Notes: generated by a model not told the origin, from the sequence alone. Positions 32,088 to 41,385 are shown, counted from the stretch's first letter. The stretch is 64,000 nucleotides of DNA from Porphyromonas vaginalis (GCF_958301595.1 NZ_CATQJU010000001.1:2232001-2296000), one strand, 5' to 3'. Numbers and translations: made by a program.

Positions 32088-34595
32088 TTAACTCTTGTAA
32101 TAAGTGCGCTTGATACGTGGTGAGAGCTTGGAAATCACTTCGTATGGTATAGTGCCGATGCGCTCTGCGAGGTCACTCACCTGCAAGCCTGGCACACCGA
32201 AGATGATCACCTCGTCACCCTCTGCGACCTTGCCTTGGAGTGCCGTGAGGTCGACCATGCAAGTGTCCATACAGACGTTGCCCACGATCGGACAGAGCGT
32301 GTCGTGGATCATAACGCTCCCCACGCCACAGCTAAAGCGTCTGTCATAGCCATCGGCATAGCCAATCGGTATGATACCGATCTGCCCGCCAGGAGCGACC
32401 TGCCCACGTCGTCCGTAGCCGATAGTCTCCCCATCAGGGATCGTCTTGATCTGTAGGAGCGTGGTGCGCAGCTTAGCGACAGGCTCGAGGGTGAGACTAC
32501 CCGTAGCACTAATACCATATAGTCCTACTCCTAGACGCCCCATATCGTAGTGATGATGGTTATATCGCTCGATGCCCGCAGTGTTTTGGACGTGACGTAG
32601 AGGACGATAAGAGAGCTGACTCGTCAGGTAGTCAGCACCCTCATCATAGAGGGCAAACTGCTGTTCCGTGAAGTCGCTCATCATCGGCTCATCGGCAGCT
32701 GCTAAGTGCGTAAAGATACTCTGCACCCGTATCAGTGGCTCCACCTCGTGTAAGGTCTGAGCTAGATGCTCTAGGGTCGCTCTATCTGGCGTAAAGCCTG
32801 TACGGTGCATACCGGTGTCTAGCTCGATATGAACAGGATAGTGGCTCAGCCCCTGACGCTCCACATGACGGGCAAACTCACGAAGTATGCGTTCGTTGTA
32901 GATCTCAGGCTCTAGGCGACTCTGCGTCATCACCTCAAAGGCCTCAACCTCAGGGTTCATCACGATAATCGGAAGAAGGATTCCTTTGCTGCGAAGCTCC
33001 TTGCCCTCGTCAGCTAGTGCCACCGCCAGCGCTGCGAGATCTTGTTGCTCCAGAGCCTTGGCCAACTCGTAAGCTCCGATACCGTAGCCCTGCGCCTTGG
33101 CCATAACGATGATACGTGTCTCAGGTGAGAGGAGCGCCTTGTAGCTCTTCAGATTGCTCACCAAAGCCTCTAGATCTATCTCTAGTGTGGTCTCGTGTAC
33201 CTGCTTGGCTAGGTGCTGTACGATCCGTTCGAATTGGAACTGTCTGGCCCCCTTGACCAAGATCTCCGCATGACTGATGGTGCCGAGCAGGTCATCGGCG
33301 AGGAGCTGGTCGGTCGTCTCGTAGAAGGCGGTCTTCCCTTCCCCACTCCCCTGGAAGTAGTCCTGATAGTTGCACAGCTCCCGTCCCACACCGATGAAGA
33401 GCGTGTGCGGATACTGTGCGATCATCTCCCCCACCTGCTTGTAAAGGTCTCGTGGTAGCTGAGCACTCTGTAGGATATCGGAGAGGATGATGACCGCTTG
33501 CTGATGCGAAGTGGCGGTGCGCTGCTTCTGAAAGTCTAGCGCGATGCGTAGCGAGTTGATGTCGTTATTATACGCATCGTTGATCAGTCTATTGCCTGCC
33601 TGCCCCTCTTTGACCTCTAGTCTCATCTCTATCGCCTCCAGAGTTGCAAAGCGCGCTAGCACCGCCTGGCGCTGAGCCGTGGTGAGTGGCAGGAGACCAA
33701 TGAGACAGAGACAGTGGGTAGCGTTTTGTATGGAGGCTTGATCCGCAAAGGGAATGGTCACCGTGCTGCTCTCATCCGCATGCTGCGCTGTAATGGTTGT
33801 AGTGCCGTCCCCTGAATTGCTGTAGGAGACGTGGTAGTAAGCTTTGCCTGGGGTAAGGCTCCAGCCGATAGCTTTGTCCGAAAGTCCTAGGTTGTCAATG
33901 CCTCGCTGTATCTCATCACTGTCGGCATCGTATACAAAGTGATCAGCATCGACAAAGAGCTGAAGCTTCTCTTCGATCTTCTGATTGAGCGAGACGAAGT
34001 TCTCTTGATGCGCTGCCCCAATGTTGGTCAATATACCGAGCGTCGGTCGTATGATACGCTGGAGGCGTAGCATCTCCATCGGCATCGAGATCCCCGCCTC
34101 AAAGATAGCGAGCGTATGCTCCTCCTCCATATTAAGTATCGAGAGCGGCACGCCTAGCTGCGAGTTGTAGCTCTTTGGCGAACGCACGATACGATAGCAG
34201 CCTGAGAGGAGGTGGTAGAGAAACTCCTTGACGACCGTCTTACCATTGCTCCCCGTGATACCGATGACTGGATAGTCGTAGCGCATACGCCAGTGGCTAG
34301 CGATCTGCTGCAGCGCACGGAGCGTCTCCTGCACCTGTACGATATTGGCATCAGGATAGCGCTCCACGTAAGGCTCGATCGGCTCACAGATGAAGAAGGC
34401 ACGCACCCCATGCTCATAGAGCTGGGGAATATATTTATGTCCGTCGCCCGAGGCGGTACGCATAGCGAAAAAGAGGCTGTCACTCGGAGAGGTGAGCTTA
34501 CGACTATCGGTCAGGATATGCCGTATCGGACGCTCATCGACGAGATGCGTCTGGATAGGACGAAGGTACTCAAGGATGTTTTGCAGTGTAGACAT
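32088..34595 (-). CDS. murF-alr: Bifunctional MurF-alanine racemase
   Basis: A 835-aa fusion, starting at MSTLQNILEYL (ATG 34593-34595; the longer frame to 34658 has no coding character and would overlap the GSCFA gene). Residues ~1-450 are MurF, which adds D-Ala-D-Ala to UDP-MurNAc-tripeptide: ATP loop GITGSNGKTVVKEF (~112-125). Residues ~465-835 are a PLP alanine racemase: probable PLP Lys500 in VMAKAQGYGIG, then RLGVGLYGIS, YADGYDRRF and VGNVCMDTCMVDL. The fusion joins D-Ala production with its use in the wall precursor; it is known from other Bacteroidota. The gap to the upstream GSCFA gene is 19 bp. Confidence 0.95.
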   Translation of the reverse strand: MSTLQNILEYLRPIQTHLVDERPIRHILTDSRKLTSPSDSLFFAMRTASGDGHKYIPQLYEHGVRAFFICEPIEPYVERYPDANIVQVQETLRALQQIASHWRMRYDYPVIGITGSNGKTVVKEFLYHLLSGCYRIVRSPKSYNSQLGVPLSILNMEEEHTLAIFEAGISMPMEMLRLQRIIRPTLGILTNIGAAHQENFVSLNQKIEEKLQLFVDADHFVYDADSDEIQRGIDNLGLSDKAIGWSLTPGKAYYHVSYSNSGDGTTTITAQHADESSTVTIPFADQASIQNATHCLCLIGLLPLTTAQRQAVLARFATLEAIEMRLEVKEGQAGNRLINDAYNNDINSLRIALDFQKQRTATSHQQAVIILSDILQSAQLPRDLYKQVGEMIAQYPHTLFIGVGRELCNYQDYFQGSGEGKTAFYETTDQLLADDLLGTISHAEILVKGARQFQFERIVQHLAKQVHETTLEIDLEALVSNLKSYKALLSPETRIIVMAKAQGYGIGAYELAKALEQQDLAALAVALADEGKELRSKGILLPIIVMNPEVEAFEVMTQSRLEPEIYNERILREFARHVERQGLSHYPVHIELDTGMHRTGFTPDRATLEHLAQTLHEVEPLIRVQSIFTHLAAADEPMMSDFTEQQFALYDEGADYLTSQLSYRPLRHVQNTAGIERYNHHHYDMGRLGVGLYGISATGSLTLEPVAKLRTTLLQIKTIPDGETIGYGRRGQVAPGGQIGIIPIGYADGYDRRFSCGVGSVMIHDTLCPIVGNVCMDTCMVDLTALQGKVAEGDEVIIFGVPGLQVSDLAERIGTIPYEVISKLSPRIKRTYYKS

Positions 34596-34614
34596 TATAG
34601 TTGTGTAATAGGGG

Positions 34615-35616
34615 TCATAATGATTCGATGATGGAGGGTATGCAGAGCTTCTCACCATATTGCTTCTGGTAATGTGCTATGCGCTCAGCTATCTGTGCCT
34701 CTAGTCGCTCGGCTCCATGCGGAGTCTTAGGGCGATGCTGTGAGAGCTTACGCAGACGCTGAGCGGCCTGACGCATCTCCACCTCACGCGCCTCTTGGCT
34801 TGCCCAGTATGCGACGAAGTGATCTGCGATATAGTCGATCGCCTCTTCAGACGGATGAGTCAAGTCACTAGCGTAAAAGCGATAGTCCCGCAGTTCGTCA
34901 TGCAGGATCTCATAAGCGGGGAAGTAATGACAGGCGGGTAGCTCACGACAGAGCGTGTCGCAGAGGATACGAAGCTTGCTCTTTGACAAGTTGCTCTCCG
35001 CCAAGCCATCCTGCAAGTAGCGCACGGGACTAACCGTCAGAACTACCTGCAGTGGATGCTTTGCAAGAAGCTGAGAGAGCGTCGCAAGCATACGCTCCTG
35101 AAGTAGTTCTAGTGAAAGGTCCCGTCTGTCGAAGAGACGAGCAGGCAGTTGCTGGCAATTTGCCACAGCACGACCATCCTCAGCCAAGTAGTAGACCTGC
35201 GTAGTGCCTAGGGTGATCCAGAGCCAGTCCGCCTCCGCGAGTCGGCTATGAGCTGTATACCATAGCTGGGCGGTCGCCTCATGCGCCTCCTCGAGACTCT
35301 CGCCATAGATCGCACTATGGTGGCGCAGACTGTAGTAGAGTCCGTCGCGCTCTATAATATAAGGAGTGTAGTCGGGTCTGTGCTGCTCATCGCGGAGCAG
35401 ATCCTCTAGCGTATCGCAGATACTGATCGGATTGTAGAGCGTACCATAAGGATTGACCAGTACGTCATACCCAAGATGTCTCATACGCTCGCCTATATGC
35501 TCACTAAAGCAGGAGCCAAGTGTCAAGATACGACCCCCATATCGCCCCGCTATAGCTGTCGGCAGAGGGGCTATCTCGATCGGTGTGAACCACTGTATGG
35601 AGGGTGAGGTGAGCAT
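34615..35616 (-). CDS. GSCFA-domain protein
   Basis: A 333-aa protein with the name-giving motif LTLGSCFSEHIGERM (~30-44) and further SGNH-like features (WITLGTTQVYYL, LTVSPVRYLQDG, SDLTHPSEEAIDYI), suggesting an esterase/acyltransferase-like fold of the GDSL superfamily. There is no signal peptide, so it is probably cytoplasmic. The activity is not known. It sits 19 bp before murF-alr with one shared promoter (35647-35654), a conserved Bacteroidota pairing, which hints at a link to wall-precursor metabolism (inference). Confidence 0.88.
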   Translation of the reverse strand: MLTSPSIQWFTPIEIAPLPTAIAGRYGGRILTLGSCFSEHIGERMRHLGYDVLVNPYGTLYNPISICDTLEDLLRDEQHRPDYTPYIIERDGLYYSLRHHSAIYGESLEEAHEATAQLWYTAHSRLAEADWLWITLGTTQVYYLAEDGRAVANCQQLPARLFDRRDLSLELLQERMLATLSQLLAKHPLQVVLTVSPVRYLQDGLAESNLSKSKLRILCDTLCRELPACHYFPAYEILHDELRDYRFYASDLTHPSEEAIDYIADHFVAYWASQEAREVEMRQAAQRLRKLSQHRPKTPHGAERLEAQIAERIAHYQKQYGEKLCIPSIIESL

Positions 35617-35646
35617 CTAGTGAAGTGTCAAGGCGCAGAGCCACCA

Positions 35647-35654
35647 CAAAGGTA
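35647..35654 (-). promoter_or_regulatory. -7 box TACCTTTG for GSCFA-murF-alr
   Basis: Perfect TAnnTTTG on the minus strand, about 30 nt before the GSCFA start and directly after the T-run of the upstream terminator. One transcript ends and the next begins within about 15 bp. Confidence 0.6.
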
Positions 35655-35655
35655 C

Positions 35656-35689
35656 AAAAAAGCGGGTAGCACTCGGCTGAGTACTACCC
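35656..35689 (-). terminator. Rho-independent terminator after the outer-membrane-like pair
   Basis: GGGTAGCACTC (35664-35674) pairs with GAGTACTACCC (35679-35689). On the minus strand a T6 run follows (35656-35661). It ends the 37569-35739 two-gene transcript. Confidence 0.85.
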
Positions 35690-35738
35690 ACGATTCAGAG
35701 GAAACAGCGTACCTGATAGTGTATTAGTGAGTCGTCCT

Positions 35739-36644
35739 CTAGAAGCGGCCCACGATTCCTATCGAGTAGTCTCTTGTGTTAACCTTAGCCTGTGCCGACG
35801 GCATGGTACTGAGCAGGCTAACCTGTCCGAAGAGTCCGAAGAAGCCGTACCCTATCTCGCCACGCAGATCAAGTCCGAAGGGACGCACGTTGAGATCATT
35901 ATCCACGAGCGTATTGACACGCTCATCGAGCGAGCGGGTGCGAGAGTTTTGCAGGCAGACGATCTTAGGAACGACCGCTAGCGAGCTCCACGCATTCGTC
36001 TCACCCCACGAGAGCGATAGACCTACGGGCATCTCAATAGTAAGGATACCTAGCTGCGTCCATGAGTAAACCATATCTGTCGACTCCTGCTTTAGGATAG
36101 TCAGTCCCTCATCGTCACGCTGCATAGCGTACTTCTTATCAAAGGCAAAGTTACGCGCCACGAGCGAGGTCCCTACGTTGAAAGCCCACGGACTACGCCC
36201 GATCTGAAGGATGCCATAAACACCAAATTCTCCACGAGTAGAGCCCCAGAAGCGCTGCTTGCCAACCCACTCAGGAGCGGTAAAAAGGTTCCAACCGAAG
36301 GAGGCTACAAAGTGATAAGAGACATCTCCCATGAGTGTCTTGTAGATGACGGGTCGTCCGTCTTGCTTATGGACCGTACTGACTCGGGAGCGATTCCAAG
36401 CAGATTGACGACCGCCTCTCGTCCATACCCTATCTATATAGAGTGGCACTTCTTTCTCCTGTCCCTTCGGGAGTCGGCTCGTCACCTCTATCTGAGTATC
36501 TTTCTCACCTCGCATCACATAGACCGTGCGGTCAGCTAGCTGGATCGTATCACACGATGTTCCTGTCTGCCCTGCAGCTCCTAGCGTAGAGAGCAGTAGG
36601 GTGACCAGTGCAAATAAGGGTAATGTATAAACTCTTGAGTACAT
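35739..36644 (-). CDS. Outer-membrane beta-barrel-like protein, unknown
   Basis: A 301-aa exported protein: signal peptide MYSRVYTLPLFALVTLLLSTLGAAGQ. An N-terminal stretch (VYVMRGEKDTQIEVTSRL) is followed by about 200 residues of alternating strands (YHFVASFGWNLFT, GVYGILQIGRSPWAFNVGTSL, LRGEIGYGFFGLFGQVSLL) ending in phenylalanine (SIGIVGRF), which fits a small outer-membrane barrel. I do not recognise a named family. It follows by 13 bp a second protein of similar design (36658-37569): both have an N-terminal 'DxIxxxD..V' stretch, a W-rich linker and a barrel end. They are probably an old duplicated pair working together. Confidence 0.65.
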   Translation of the reverse strand: MYSRVYTLPLFALVTLLLSTLGAAGQTGTSCDTIQLADRTVYVMRGEKDTQIEVTSRLPKGQEKEVPLYIDRVWTRGGRQSAWNRSRVSTVHKQDGRPVIYKTLMGDVSYHFVASFGWNLFTAPEWVGKQRFWGSTRGEFGVYGILQIGRSPWAFNVGTSLVARNFAFDKKYAMQRDDEGLTILKQESTDMVYSWTQLGILTIEMPVGLSLSWGETNAWSSLAVVPKIVCLQNSRTRSLDERVNTLVDNDLNVRPFGLDLRGEIGYGFFGLFGQVSLLSTMPSAQAKVNTRDYSIGIVGRF

Positions 36645-36657
36645 AGTTACGATGCGA

Positions 36658-37569
36658 TTAGAAGGTGATACTTAGTCCAGCTGTGAGGAGGCCCTTGTTG
36701 TTGTACCCGCTCATAGCGTCTTTGACGAGGAGTAGCGACTGAGGCGTATAGTGCACGTATAGTCCGATAGGCCTAAAGTCGATAAAAGCACCATAAGTCA
36801 TCGACAAGGGCGGCGTAGCCTCTGTCATCGTACGCTCCTTGTGGCGATTGCCATACTGCTTGTGCATCACATACTCCTTGTACTTGATCTGCGGGATCAC
36901 CTCGATACCGATGCGCATACGATTATTCATCATCGGGCGCATCCCCAGCGTGATTGGCAGCGATATGTATCGTGTCACCAGCTTGCTCTGACGTAGTCCT
37001 ATCTCCTCATCGTAGTGGCTTTGGTTCAGTGCGTTGAGCTCCCTATTTGAAGTAAAGTAGTAGCCATCACGTAGGCTGTAGGAGCGCCCCTCCAGTGCAA
37101 AGTCAAAGCCGACGAAGTAACGCCCCTTGATATAGTACCTATACCCTATCGGAGCCACCATATAGTGGTTGAAGCAGGGGGTAGCAGCATGCGCGAAAGC
37201 ATCTCCCAGCATCATCGTCGAGCCGAAGTAAAGCTTCGGGAAGAGCCGTATCGTACCCCAGCGAAAACTGTTGTCATCATAGACTCCGAATACACCACCC
37301 ATGCCCGCAAGCACCTGACGTAGCTCACGATCTACCGAGAAAGCGTTCGTCTCCATACGGCGCACACGGTGCCGCTCGTTGTAGTCGACGAGTGTCACAT
37401 CGGTCTGATCTTTACTAGACTCTATAATGACTTTGTAATCATCCCGCTCGATGATTGTGTCTGGAGCGAGGGTCGCCAAGGGGGTTGCCTCTAGCCAGTT
37501 AGTGGCACAGAGAAGAAGCAAACCTGCCAGCAATCCTCCTCGTAGCGAAGCACGTAAGTAATACTGCAT
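36658..37569 (-). CDS. Outer-membrane beta-barrel-like protein, unknown (first of pair)
   Basis: A 303-aa exported protein with a signal peptide (MQYYLRASLRGGLLAGLLLLCATNWLEA) and an N-terminal region DTIIERDDYKVIIESSKDQTDVTLVDYN, then a strand-rich region (RWGTIRLFPKLYFGSTMML, MVAPIGYRYYIKGRYFVGFDFALEGR, MRIGIEVIPQIKYK, YGAFIDFRPIGLYVHYTP) ending LSITF, a normal barrel C-terminus with terminal Phe. The family is unknown. It has a TAACTTTG box 45 nt upstream and lies next to a 22-bp palindrome array (37648-37771). It resembles its downstream neighbour in layout. Confidence 0.65.
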   Translation of the reverse strand: MQYYLRASLRGGLLAGLLLLCATNWLEATPLATLAPDTIIERDDYKVIIESSKDQTDVTLVDYNERHRVRRMETNAFSVDRELRQVLAGMGGVFGVYDDNSFRWGTIRLFPKLYFGSTMMLGDAFAHAATPCFNHYMVAPIGYRYYIKGRYFVGFDFALEGRSYSLRDGYYFTSNRELNALNQSHYDEEIGLRQSKLVTRYISLPITLGMRPMMNNRMRIGIEVIPQIKYKEYVMHKQYGNRHKERTMTEATPPLSMTYGAFIDFRPIGLYVHYTPQSLLLVKDAMSGYNNKGLLTAGLSITF

Positions 37570-37614
37570 AGGTAGTTGTGATATGAGTTGGTTAAACGAT
37601 GTTTGTTACTCCGA

Positions 37615-37622
37615 CAAAGTTA
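37615..37622 (-). promoter_or_regulatory. -7 box TAACTTTG for the outer-membrane-like pair
   Basis: Perfect TAnnTTTG on the minus strand, about 45 nt before the 37569 start and 25 bp downstream of the palindrome array. Confidence 0.55.
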
Positions 37623-37647
37623 GAAAAATATTGCTAGCCGATGAAGA

Positions 37648-37771
37648 GTTCCTACCTTGGAAACTTTCTTTTCCTACCTTGGAAATTTTATTTTCCACCG
37701 TTGGAAACTTTTTGTTCCTCCCTTGGAACTGAAAAGTTCCAAGAGCAGAACTATTTTTGGAACTCGTATGT
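37648..37771 (-). repeat. Array of 22-bp palindromic modules, second copy with the same head
   Basis: 16-bp modules (T/G)TTCC-N6-GGAA(A/C) start at 37648, 37670, 37692, 37714 and 37736 (plus-strand positions), exactly 22 bp apart, with 6-bp A/T-rich linkers. Read on the minus strand the array begins with ACATACGAGTTC (37760-37771) and then CTCTTGGAAC, TTTTCA, GTTCCAAGGGAGGAAC: the same head and first modules as the array at 6248/9201. It fills most of the gap between porW and the outer-membrane pair. Confidence 0.88.
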
Positions 37772-37796
37772 ATAACGGGTTCAGCACGATACAAGA

Positions 37797-37828
37797 AGAG
37801 CTGTACCTCGTTGACGAAGTACAGCTCT
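37797..37828 (-). terminator. Stem-loop terminator after porW
   Basis: AGAGCTGTAC (37797-37806) pairs perfectly with GTACAGCTCT (37819-37828). On the minus strand it is followed by TCTTGT, a weak T-tract. It lies about 50 bp past the porW stop. Confidence 0.6.
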
Positions 37829-37876
37829 AGCCTATTGTTAAGGTGTGACCTTACTGTGGTTGCACAGCAGGGGTGG

Positions 37877-40800
37877 TTAGCGACGCTGCTTCTGCTGCTC
37901 TTTTTGCTGCGCCTCTCGCTCTTTGAGCTTACGACGACGCTCCTCCTCGAGTGCCTTGAGACGCTTCTGACGCTCTTTCTCCTGCTGGCGTAGCTGCTCC
38001 TTGCGTGCTTTCTCCTGAGCACGACGCTCTGCCTCCACACGCTTGATCTGCTCCTGACGCAGTTGCTCCTGGCGGCGCTGCTCTTCACGGCGAGCCTTGA
38101 GCTCTGCATCGCGCTGGCGCTGACGCTCCTTGAGTTGCTCCTCACGCTCACGCTTCGCCTGACGCTCTTGCGCTTTGCGCTCGCGCTCCATCTGCTTTAA
38201 GTCTTCAGGAGTCACTTGTCGTGCCTTTTGGATCGTGGTGCGTTGATCCTGTACAGGCATCGTTTCCTCTGGCTTTTGCAGTAAGCTGTCCAGCTGCAGC
38301 TCCACCGCAGGCAGAGCGATCTGCGAGCGGTCTATCTCGAAGGTGATCGGCTTATCGACGGCGGGCAGTGCGGGCGAAGCAACCGTATCGGTCTTCACGG
38401 GCTTCTCAGCCTGCGAACCTGTGAGGAGGAGCCAGCGATCTAGGAGATAGTGCGCTGCGGGGTAAAGCTCGACCAAGCTATCAGCCACGAAGGTCATATA
38501 GTCGCCAATGCTCTTGGCGCCCGTGGCGACCTGACGGTAATTATCCTCCGTCATAACGAGGAGCAGTGCCGAACTGTCCAAAGCGGAGAGATAGCCCTCA
38601 GGACTATAAGCCCGAGTCACGTACTGCCATGCGACAGTAGCCGAGGGGAGGTCGCTGATGGTCAGGAGGGTCTCATGCTCCGAGGGTGCGAAGGCTACGG
38701 GGAGGATGTAGTCGGTGAACTGAGCGTAGTTGAAGCTCTCGACGGCGAAGCGCAGAGAGCGCTCCAGAGCGTCGCCTCGCTGTGGCACGATAAGCAGAGC
38801 CTGGTACTTGTCGCTACGCTTTCCAATGGTAAAAGGTTGCTCCGCCAATGTTCCCGCGACACTATCCTGCGAAGCAATGCGCAGATCCCAAGCCATGCCT
38901 TGGTAGCCACCCTGAGCGATGTGCGCTCCACGCAACAGACGCTGGAGCATCTCCTGAGCGAGTACGGCGACCTCCTCTTTAGGATAAGATGTGGTGAGCG
39001 ACTCAAGCCCCTTTCTAAAGGCGGCTTCGTCACCCTGCAAGACATAGCTGAGCGCATTGACGAAGGCAAACTGCGGCAAGGTCTCGGAAAGCGGATAGGA
39101 CTCCGCCGTCTCACGATACAGTCGCTGCACCTCTCGTGATCGGCCAGCTAAGTAGGCGTTGAAGGCTTGGTCGTAAAGTCTCTCATCAGCCCCGATGTTG
39201 GCGCGTAGCTTGGCTATGTAGTTAGGATCTTGTAGCGTGACGGCAAGTGGGTCTTCGGGCAGCTCAGCGAGTAACTTGCGTCGCCACGGCTCGGCGAGGT
39301 CTGCCCGCTCTAGTCGCTGATAGAGCATGTAGAGCGTGTAGTATATGGAGGCTCTGTCAGCGTACTCGGGATAGCGTCTGAGCAGGTCTTCGTAGCTCTT
39401 GACCGCCTCTTCGAAGCGCTCCATCTGCTCGTTGAAAGCTTTGCCCATACCGACCAGCGCCGTCTGGATAATCTCATCCGAAGCGGCAATCTGCTCGGGC
39501 GTGGTGGGGAGCTTGGAGAGGTAATACTCCCTCTGGAGGGGATCTTGGTCTGCGGGCAAACTATCGGTGGCAGAGGAGAGGCTATCTGTAGCATTGGCTA
39601 CTGTGGATAGCGAGTCAGCGGGCTGTTCGCCAGGCTCACCCATCTGAGCCGTAGGGTCGCTCGCATCAAAGGAGATCTGCTTATTACGTCTCCGCCAGTC
39701 GTCCGCCAGTGGACGCTTGCCCCACTTGCGCTCGAAGAGGTCCTTACCCTGGGCCACCAGCGTAGGATTGTAGAAGTAGCTCTTGCCATTGCCACTACCC
39801 GCCATCGGGGGAGGCGTACCGAGACCGCCAGGACGACCGCCGCCAGGCATATTGATGTCGGCCTGCTGGTTGAGTGCCTCGTTTTGCCCCTGCTGCTCAG
39901 CGAGTAGCTCCTGCTTACGAGCCTCATCCTGCGCCTTCTTGTAGGCGGTGATGAGACTATCCGCATAGACCAGTCGCTCCGCTTCTGGGAGTGCTGCAAC
40001 GCGGCGCAAGCTGTCCTGCTCGTAGACTTGCTGCGCAAAGGATACTAGCTGGTCTAGATCTGCCGAGAGCTTGGTCACAGCCTCGTAGCGTGGATGGCTT
40101 TTCTCAATAACACCCGCTGCGCCTGCGTACGCTTCCTGAGCCTTGAGGTAGTTGTTTTGCGCTAAGTAAATGTCGCCCAGATGAAGCTGACAGAGCATAT
40201 AGTCGAAGCTGCGCTGCGTGCTCTGCTCCACGCCATGCGTAAAGGCAGTGACGGCATGTGTCGTGTCGGGCATCGCCAGGTAGAGGCGTCCCTGCGTGAG
40301 GTATATCTGGTCGACGAGCTCTTTGTTCTTATCTCTATGGGCCAAGCGCTCTAGACGCTGGATGACTCGCTGCGGATTGCCCTGCGCCTCGATCTCTAGG
40401 CGACGCATCGTGGCGGCAAACTCCAGCGGATAAGGTGGCGCCAGACGTATCACACGCCCGAAAGCTTGTGAGGCGTCGCTCCAGCGACCTTCATTGCTGT
40501 AAAGCTGCCCTAGGAGATAGTACAGTCTAGCTCGTTGAGCTTTGATCGGCTTGCGATCAATCGTCTGCTGCAGGTAAGAGATAGCTGAGAGCGTGTCGCC
40601 CTGCTTGAGTGCTAGCTCTGTCTCTGCTAGCGGATAGATCTTACTGCGACTCTTGTAGACGCCCTCTTCCGGTAGATTGTTCAGGATCTCGTCTGCTTCG
40701 CCTACCCAGCCTAGAGCAAGGTAGCAGCGAGCCTGCCAGATGCGCGCTTCGTCCCGCACCCTATCCTCCGTGCTGTAGAGCCTCGTCATATAGGAGAAGG

Positions 40801-41326
40801 TCGCCAGCGCCTCCATGAAGTGACCGCCGTAAAACTGCGCCTTCCCCACCATCATCCAGGCATTGTGCAGGAAGGGGTTGTACTCCATCTTGTTGTAGAA
40901 AGCCTTCTTCTTCGGATTGCGCAGGAGGTCTTCTCGCGAAATCTTCGGCTTCGTGCGGATTGAGTGCTCACGGATCGCCTTTTGTCCCTTTTCGATCGCT
41001 TTGCCTAGCGAACCGCCCACTTCTGTCTCCTCTGATGACTCCGCCCCGGCTGTGCGTGTGATAGGATCGGGTACCAGTAGCTCGGTGTAGCTCTCTGACA
41101 GGTCTTGGTAGAGAGACTTGTACCCCTCGTTAAAAGCTAACTGACCGTTGTGATAGACGTTGTAGCGTGTGGTCAGATTGTGGTAAAAGCGCGAAGCACT
41201 ATCATTGCGCTTGGTACTACAGCCCACGGCACTGCCCAAGACGCACAGCAAAGCTACCACTACGCCTAGACAATGCTTAGTGCGCAGTGGTAGCTTACCA
41301 CGATAAGATCTGTCTCTGTCTGTCAC
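37877..41326 (-). CDS. porW: Type IX secretion system lipoprotein PorW/SprE
   Basis: A 1149-aa lipoprotein. The signal GVVVALLCVLGSAVGC puts the lipidated Cys near 36, followed by STKRNDSASRFYHNLTTRYNVYHNGQLAFNEGYK, the pattern of SprE/PorW. Tetratricopeptide repeats fill roughly residues 110-470 (HNAWMMVGKAQFYGGHFMEAL, YYLLGQLYSNEGRWSDASQAF) and more at ~620-830. Odd feature: residues ~1040-1149 are an almost uninterrupted Arg/Glu/Gln/Lys coiled coil. PorW links the outer-membrane translocon to the PorLM motor (family knowledge). It is a single gene with promoter 41386-41393 and terminator 37797-37828. No other por genes are in this window, as usual for the scattered system. Confidence 0.9.
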   Translation of the reverse strand: MTDRDRSYRGKLPLRTKHCLGVVVALLCVLGSAVGCSTKRNDSASRFYHNLTTRYNVYHNGQLAFNEGYKSLYQDLSESYTELLVPDPITRTAGAESSEETEVGGSLGKAIEKGQKAIREHSIRTKPKISREDLLRNPKKKAFYNKMEYNPFLHNAWMMVGKAQFYGGHFMEALATFSYMTRLYSTEDRVRDEARIWQARCYLALGWVGEADEILNNLPEEGVYKSRSKIYPLAETELALKQGDTLSAISYLQQTIDRKPIKAQRARLYYLLGQLYSNEGRWSDASQAFGRVIRLAPPYPLEFAATMRRLEIEAQGNPQRVIQRLERLAHRDKNKELVDQIYLTQGRLYLAMPDTTHAVTAFTHGVEQSTQRSFDYMLCQLHLGDIYLAQNNYLKAQEAYAGAAGVIEKSHPRYEAVTKLSADLDQLVSFAQQVYEQDSLRRVAALPEAERLVYADSLITAYKKAQDEARKQELLAEQQGQNEALNQQADINMPGGGRPGGLGTPPPMAGSGNGKSYFYNPTLVAQGKDLFERKWGKRPLADDWRRRNKQISFDASDPTAQMGEPGEQPADSLSTVANATDSLSSATDSLPADQDPLQREYYLSKLPTTPEQIAASDEIIQTALVGMGKAFNEQMERFEEAVKSYEDLLRRYPEYADRASIYYTLYMLYQRLERADLAEPWRRKLLAELPEDPLAVTLQDPNYIAKLRANIGADERLYDQAFNAYLAGRSREVQRLYRETAESYPLSETLPQFAFVNALSYVLQGDEAAFRKGLESLTTSYPKEEVAVLAQEMLQRLLRGAHIAQGGYQGMAWDLRIASQDSVAGTLAEQPFTIGKRSDKYQALLIVPQRGDALERSLRFAVESFNYAQFTDYILPVAFAPSEHETLLTISDLPSATVAWQYVTRAYSPEGYLSALDSSALLLVMTEDNYRQVATGAKSIGDYMTFVADSLVELYPAAHYLLDRWLLLTGSQAEKPVKTDTVASPALPAVDKPITFEIDRSQIALPAVELQLDSLLQKPEETMPVQDQRTTIQKARQVTPEDLKQMERERKAQERQAKREREEQLKERQRQRDAELKARREEQRRQEQLRQEQIKRVEAERRAQEKARKEQLRQQEKERQKRLKALEEERRRKLKEREAQQKEQQKQRR

Positions 41327-41385
41327 GCTTACAATTAAGTCTTAATCCTTGGGGGGCGTATCTATGCTACAATCCCCTACTCTCA

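Noticed and set aside
34596-34658. Longer N-terminus for MurF-Alr
   Set aside because: The extra 21 codons overlap the upstream GSCFA gene end and have no MurF character; MSTLQNILEYL is the better start.
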